From contig CAZCNE010000001.1 of the NCBI GenBank assembly GCA_964500515.1, forward strand, positions 124,001 to 188,000: a stretch of DNA of 64,000 nt. Direction: 5' to 3'. This DNA comes from Altimarinus sp964500515. Lineage in GTDB: Bacteria > Patescibacteriota > Gracilibacteria > BD1-5 > UBA6164. Of the stretch, positions 59,268 to 64,000 are shown piece by piece; positions within the stretch are counted from its first letter, which is position 1, and the number at the start of each line of letters is the position of its first letter. The notes beneath the pieces were generated by a model. That model did no database searches and had not been told where the DNA came from. It saw nothing but the letters and a program-made list of their open reading frames with translations. The translations under genes were made by a program, and so were the position numbers.

Positions 59268-59996
59268 ATGCAAAATACTGAAGAATATTTTCCAAGACAA
59301 ATAAAAATTCAATCAATTGTGATTTGATCTTTAATAACTCTTTTTACTTGAATAGCTTGAAGTACAATATTTATTGCTATTTTGTTTTTTTTATCATGAA
59401 ATATAGATTTAGAAGTATTAAAAGAATGAACAAAAAAAACAAGTGTTATTGTTCCAATAATACTTAATTGAATAGTTTCTTTTATTTGAGCAATCGTTTC
59501 TTTGGTGTCGTACTCTTTAACTATTAAATTTTGACAAACATGATACAAAAAGAATTTAACTACAGTTTTTCATATACTTTTTTCGATAAGCTTGATTTCT
59601 ATTTTTTTTCTTCCAATTTACATATATGTATGAATAACTAATTTTCCTGATATTTTACTTATAATTTCAGTTCATTGTTTGTTTATATTTTTACTATTTA
59701 ATATAATTTTAGAATTATTAAATAATTATAATTATGTTTTTTTATGATTGTATTGAAGCATTGCTTGAACAATCCTTACTATTTTTATAATTATATTTAT
59801 TTCATTTTATGATTTTTCAAGATGAAAGCTTTACTTAATTTCTATAATATTTCCTTTATTTAATTTTTTAAATTATTTTTTTAAAGAATTATTTAAATTT
59901 TTATATTATAAATATTATTTTTTTACGTGAAGTGATCCAATTTGAATGCCATTTTATTCAATAAAAAGAGAAGAAAAAGAAGATTATAATTTTTAA
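59268..59996 (+). CDS. Polytopic membrane protein, 242 aa, unknown
   Basis: The family is not recognised. About six transmembrane helices alternate with short loops (VIGSLITLFTGIAGSTIFIAILFFL, VPIILNGIVSFIGAIVSLVSY, TVFHILFSISLISIFFLPIYIYV and others). The C-terminus is cytoplasmic and acidic/basic (SIKREEKEDYNF). No conserved charged residues in the membrane suggest a transport mechanism. It starts 34 nt after lspA and ends 10 nt before the AMMECR1-like gene, so it probably belongs to the same transcript. Confidence 0.7.
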
Positions 59997-60006
59997 TAAT
60001 AAATAA

Positions 60007-60549
60007 ATGAAAGAGATTTTAGAAATTTCACAAAAAACTATAGATTTTTATCTAAAAAATAAAATCATACCTAAAGAATCTGATTTGAAGATTAAAGATA
60101 AAATATTATTATGAAAAAAATGATGTATTTTTGTTACAATTTATAAAAATTGACTTATTAGATGATCAGCTTGAAGTGTAAAAGAATTGGAAGAAAATAT
60201 TGTTATGGAAACTGTAAAATCGACTATTGATGCAATTTCAAACGATAAAAGATTCAAAAATTTAACTCAAGAAGAATTTAAAGATACAAAAATTAGAGTT
60301 GATTACATAAAAAAAAGAGATTTATTACAAAATTGAAAAATAAATGATTTAGATCCTCAAAAGTCTTGAATTATAGTTATTTGTAAAGATTATTCAGCAT
60401 TAGCTGTTATTTTACCTTGAATTTCTAAAAAACTCCTTACTTGATCTGACTTTATTCCAGTTATAGAAGAAAAAATAAAAAAAGATTTTAAAGAAAATGA
60501 AAATTATATCTATGAAATAAAAACTGATATTTTCACAAATTTAGATTAA
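60007..60549 (+). CDS. AMMECR1-domain protein
   Basis: This 180-residue protein matches the AMMECR1 fold (AmmeMemoRadiSam protein A). It has the conserved KKGCIFVTIYKNGLIRGSAGS (family: 'GaFVTL...G.LRGCiG'), ETVKSTIDAISNDKRFKNLTQEEF (family: 'A..AA..D.RF.pl...El') and KSGIIVICKDYSALAVILPG. The highly conserved LRGCIG hexapeptide is altered to IRGSAG, so the usual Cys is missing. Function of the family is unresolved, and it often sits next to Memo and radical-SAM genes, which are absent here. Confidence 0.85.
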
Positions 60550-60575
60550 AAAAAGAAATATTTTAAATATTTATC

Positions 60576-60607
60576 AATAATAGAATGGAATTTTCCATTC
60601 TATTATT
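60576..60607 (+). terminator. Intrinsic terminator before pyrG
   Basis: A perfect 15-bp inverted repeat (AATAATAGAATGGAA, 60576-60590, with 60593-60607) is followed by T-rich sequence. It ends the lspA-AMMECR1 transcript. Confidence 0.85.
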
Positions 60608-60713
60608 TTCATTTTCTTAAATTTATTATTGCAAAAATTTTTTATTTTTTTACAATAATAAAAACTAAATTTTAGTATTTTTTTTGATTATTTTATTTTT
60701 CAAAAAAATATTT

Positions 60714-62303
60714 ATGAAAATAATTTTTGTAACAGGTGGAGTTTTATCAGGTATTTGAAAGGGAATAACAGCTTCATCTATTTGAGCTGTTTTAAAATCT
60801 TGATGATACGAAATTGCAATGCAAAAACTTGATTGATATCTAAATATTGATCCATGAACTATGTCACCATTTCAACATGGAGAAGTTTTTGTTACAGATG
60901 ATTGAACTGAAACAGATTTAGATTTATGACATTATGAAAGATTTATTGATAAAAATTTAAATAGTTTATCATCATTTACAACTTGAAAATTTTATGAAGA
61001 AATATTAAAAAAAGAAAGGGAAGGTTATTATTTATGAAAAACTGTTCAAATTATTCCACACCTAACAAATTTAGTTAGAGAAAAAATTAAAGATGCATTT
61101 GTTTCAAATAAAGCTGAAGTTTTGATTGTAGAAATTGGTTGAACTGTCTGAGATTTAGAAAATTGATATTTGCTTGAAGCTGCAAGAGAACTTAAAAATG
61201 AACTTTGAAAAGAAAATGTAATTTTTGTTCATGTTACACTGTTACCTTATTTAGAAGTTTCTAAAGAATTGAAAACTAAACCAACACAACATTCTCTTAG
61301 AGAACTTATGTCTTTTTGAATTGTTCCAGATTTTCTTGTTCTTAGAGCTGATAAATCTATAAATGATGATTTAGTTGAAAAAATTGCTTATATGTGTTCA
61401 ATGGATAAAGTAAGAGTTATTCCTTCAGAAACTATGAAAAGTATATATGAAATTCCTCTTAAATATCAAGAAAAAAATATTTGAGATTTGATTTTAAAAG
61501 ATTTAAATTTAAAAAATAAATGATTTAATTTAACAAAATGGGAAAATCTTAAAGAAAATATAAAAAATTCTAAAGAAGAAATAAGAATTTGAATTATTGG
61601 AAAATATAATTGACTTGAAGATTCTTATTATTCGCTAAATGAATGACTAAAAATAGCAGGTTTTGAACATAATAAAAAAGTTATTTTGGATTTTATAGAT
61701 GCAGAAAAAATTGAGGAAAAATGAATAAATATTTTAAAAACTTTGGATTGAATTTGTATTCCTTGAGGTTTTTGAAGTAGATGAATTGAAGGTATGATAA
61801 TTGCATGTAATTATGCAAGAGAAAATAAAATTCCATATTTATGAATATGTCTTTGATCTCAAGTTATGGCTATAGAATTTGCTAAAAATGTCATTGGTTT
61901 AAAAGATGCAAATAGTGAAGAATTTTGTATTGAATCAAAAAATAAAGTAGTTCATATCATGGAAGATCAAAAGTCTATTTACAAAAAATGATGAACTATG
62001 AGATTAGGATCATATCCTTGTAAGATTAAAAAATGAACTTTAGCTTATGGAACTTATAAAAAAGAATTTATAGATGAAAGACATAGACATAGATTTGAAT
62101 TTAATAATGAATATAGAGAAAGTATGGAAAAATCTTGATTTATTATTTCTTGAACAAGTCCAAATTGAGATTTGGTAGAAATAGTTGAAATAAAAAATCA
62201 TCCATTTATGATTTGAAGTCAATTTCATCCAGAATTTAAGTCTCGTCCAACAAAGTCTCATCCGCTTTTTCATAGTTTTATAAAGGCAATAATAAAAAAA
62301 TAA
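60714..62303 (+). CDS. pyrG: CTP synthase
   Basis: This 529-residue enzyme converts UTP to CTP using glutamine. The N-terminal synthetase domain opens KIIFVTGGVLSGIGKGITASSIGAVLK, with DGYLNIDPGTMSPFQHGEVFV, FVHVTLLP and KTKPTQHSLRELMSFGI. The C-terminal class I amidotransferase has GGFGSRGIEGMIIACNYARE, the catalytic Cys in PYLGICLGSQVMAIEF (usual Met replaced by Ser after the Gly), and the His-Glu pair in SQFHPEFKSRP. It is complete. It shows that at least the last step of CTP synthesis is retained in an otherwise salvage-dependent organism. Confidence 0.97.
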
Positions 62304-62387
62304 AGTTTCTACTTTTGTAGGTATTAAAAAAAATATTGCAAATTTTTTAAAATAAATATACTATATATATACAACTAATAAAAATTT

Positions 62388-63518
62388 ATGGGAACACAAT
62401 TAATTATACTTTGAATAATAATACTAGTTTTGGTTTGAATAATCATATTTTTGATAATTAGATCAAAAAATAATGACGATAGCGATGCTATTAGATTACT
62501 CCAAGAACAAGTTTTAAATTTGAATAGAACTCTTGATAATAAATTAACAGAAAATACAAAAAGTATAGAAGAAAAACTTCAATACACAAATAAAACTCTT
62601 GATTCTAAGCTTACTGATGCAAACAAGCTTATAACTGATAATATGCAAAAAACATTTGCAACTTCAAGCAAGATAAACGAAGAAGCAAATAAAAGGATTG
62701 AAGATATTACAAAAAAATTGACTCAGTTAGAAGAGACAAATAAGCAAATCAAAGATATATGATGACAATTAAGATGACTTGAAAATATATTGAAAAATCC
62801 TAAACAAAGATGAAATCTGTGAGAATATTTTTTAAAAGAATTGCTTGAAAATGTTTTTAATCCTGATCAATACAAAATTCAACATACAATTGACTGAATA
62901 TGAGTTGTAGATGCAGCACTTTTTATATGATGAACTATTATTCCTATTGATTCAAAATTTCCACAAGAAAATTATGAAAAATTAGTTTCTCATGATGATG
63001 AATACAATATAAAAAAATATTCTCAAGAACTGAAAAAAGATCTAAAAAATAGAATTGATGAAACTTCAAAATATGTAAATCCTGAAAAGGGGACTACTGA
63101 TTTTGCTTTTATGCTTATACCAGCAGAAGGAATGTATTATGATATATTTATCAATAAAATCTGAGATATAGGTTCTGGTAAACTTATAGAGTATGGATTT
63201 TCAAAAAAAGTAATTATTTGTTCACCATCAAGTTTTTATGCATATTTACAAACAGTTATTCAAGGGATGAAATCACTTCAAATAGAAGAACAAGCAAAAG
63301 AAATACAAAAATTTGTGATAAAATTACAAAAAGACTTAAGTGACTATGAAGAATTATTTCAAAAAGTTTGAAACAGCTTATGAACAACAGTAAATCATTA
63401 TAATAATGCTTATAAAAGATTCAGTATAGTTGATAAAGATATTATAAAAATTACTCAAAGTACTGAATCAAGTTCAGTGGAACCTTTGCAACTAAATAAA
63501 CCAGATTTGGAAATTTAG
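62388..63518 (+). CDS. rmuC: RmuC-family DNA recombination protein
   Basis: This 376-residue protein has an N-terminal transmembrane helix (LIILGIIILVLVGIIIFLII) and a long coiled coil (about 35-125). The RmuC nuclease-like domain follows: GQLRGLENILKNPKQRGNLGEYFLKELLENVF, VVDAALFIGGTIIPIDSKFPQENYEKL, FAFMLIPAEGMYYDIF and YLQTVIQGMKSLQIEEQAKEI. The DxK-type motif (IDSKF) is typical of restriction-endonuclease-like folds. The family limits inversions at short repeats, which is of interest given the repeat-rich genes here. Confidence 0.94.
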
Positions 63519-63785
63519 TTTGATTTTTTAGGATAGTTTGTATAATCATATTAAGTTCTTTAAAATTTTTAAAAGTGGAAGTTATAGTGTGTTTCTTCAA
63601 TTATAAGATTTAATAGCCAAAAACTGAGTAAAAATTGTAAACCTCAGTCTTAATATTTTTGATTTCCTTGCTTTTAGCCAAAGTTCATAAATTTAATATA
63701 ATTTATTTGTGTACTTTGGCTTTAGTTTAAAGGAAAAGTGCCGTTGAATAAATACATAAAATTTCTACTTAAATTTCAAAACAAC
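63519..63785 (+). other. Intergenic region with inverted repeats, no gene
   Basis: No open reading frame is supported. A 9-bp perfect inverted repeat AGCCAAAGT/ACTTTGGCT (63676-63684 with 63713-63721) encloses a further ATAAATT/AATTTAT stem. A second hairpin ACTGAG/CTCAGT lies at 63623-63648. AGCCAAA also occurs at 63614, so alternative pairings are possible. This could be a small RNA or simply the 5' region of rpsU on the other strand. Confidence 0.4.
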
Positions 63786-63815
63786 AAAAAAAGTGCTAAT
63801 TTTAGCACTTTTTTT
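63786..63815 (-). terminator. Intrinsic terminator after rpsU
   Basis: A 13-bp perfect stem (AAAAAAAGTGCTA, 63786-63798, with 63803-63815) has a 4-nt loop. On the minus strand it lies 12 nt after the bS21 stop and ends in a U run. Confidence 0.88.
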
Positions 63816-63827
63816 GTAATAAGAATC

Positions 63828-64000
63828 TTAAAAATAAACTTTATTGTTTAAATCTCTATAATGTTCTCTAACAATAGCTTGTTCTCTTTGTTTTCTTTTC
63901 GTTGGTTTTTTAGTTGCGTATCTTTCTGCTTTAAGTTTATTTGCAATTCTAGACTGAAAAAATAATTTTTTATATTTCAAAATCAGTTTTTCATTTGTCT
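63828..64000 (-). CDS. rpsU: 30S ribosomal protein bS21, 5' end beyond window
   Basis: Only the last 57 residues are visible. They read ...NEKLILKYKKLFFQSRIANKL, then KAERYATKKPTKRKQREQAI and a tail RDLNNKVYF. The order 'l.rFKk.v.qsGil.elr.r.yyekPs.kRkrk...a' is that of bS21. The helix and the Lys/Arg-rich TKKPTKRKQRE segment are diagnostic. A strong terminator follows. The start codon lies outside the window. Confidence 0.8.
   Translation of the reverse strand, partial: TNEKLILKYKKLFFQSRIANKLKAERYATKKPTKRKQREQAIVREHYRDLNNKVYF

Noticed and set aside
1..64000. Reading the window with the standard code, which breaks most genes into short fragments
   Set aside because: Conserved motifs run straight through TGA at glycine positions in dozens of housekeeping genes, so the fragments are an artefact of the wrong code and not mass pseudogenisation.

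Overview
The window comes from a very AT-rich bacterial chromosome that reads UGA as glycine (genetic code 25). Its genes only become continuous with TGA = Gly. Both P-loops of the GTPase Der read GRPNVGKS with TGA at glycine positions, and CTP synthase, AspRS, ProRS, TrpB and others behave the same way. This code is known from Absconditabacteria (SR1) and Gracilibacteria (BD1-5) of the Candidate Phyla Radiation. Short intergenic gaps, few visible Shine-Dalgarno sites, many secreted proteins and little biosynthesis fit that assignment. I cannot place it to genus.

Layout. 1-5100: glycosyltransferase tail, ruvX, rplI, nusA, a frameshifted pilin-like gene and trigger factor. 5130-5680: tRNA-Gln followed by a compact structured element bounded by a copy of the tRNA 3' end. 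5660-16140: CCA enzyme, ProRS, two unknown genes, a stand-alone trpB with what looks like a leader-peptide attenuator, an S-layer-homology protein, a YbaK/ProX-like editing protein, SerRS behind tRNA-Arg, and a peroxiredoxin. 16051-24145: aspS with a T-box-like leader, CorA, four small unknown genes, Der and an ABC ATPase. 24413-33204: a large LRR/SLH surface protein, frr, a decayed oleate hydratase, two VUT-family transporters, a CofE-like ligase, a lipoprotein and a frameshifted methyltransferase. 33313-44155: mnmA, a VanY-like peptidase, bL33, a U32 peptidase, a SpoU methylase, a large secretion-type ATPase, rsmI and a PP2C-like/propeller membrane protein. 44234-56738: secreted and pilus genes. 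One minus-strand block holds two large pilin-like adhesins, two fibre-like proteins (one with a self-chaperone tail) and YebC. One plus-strand block holds a VirB2-like protein, PilN/PilO-like proteins, PilC and four minor prepilins. 56835-64000: HU, an anti-sigma-type ATPase, FtsQ-like, LspA, AMMECR1-like, pyrG, rmuC and bS21.

How the genes fit together. Translation, tRNA maturation and rRNA/tRNA modification dominate the housekeeping set. Surface attachment (type IV pili, SLH anchors, LRR and Cys-rich adhesins) dominates the accessory set, as expected for a host-dependent episymbiont. The most notable finding is upstream of trpB on the minus strand. A 19-residue leader peptide with a Trp-Trp pair and a third Trp is followed by an intrinsic terminator. 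The terminator's 5' arm can pair instead with the end of the leader ORF, which is the architecture of a trp attenuator, here in code 25. Other points worth a second look are the T-box-like element before aspS, the tRNA-Gln-associated structured RNA, 8-nt-period repeats sitting 6-10 nt upstream of several start codons, and four genes broken by frameshift or nonsense changes.
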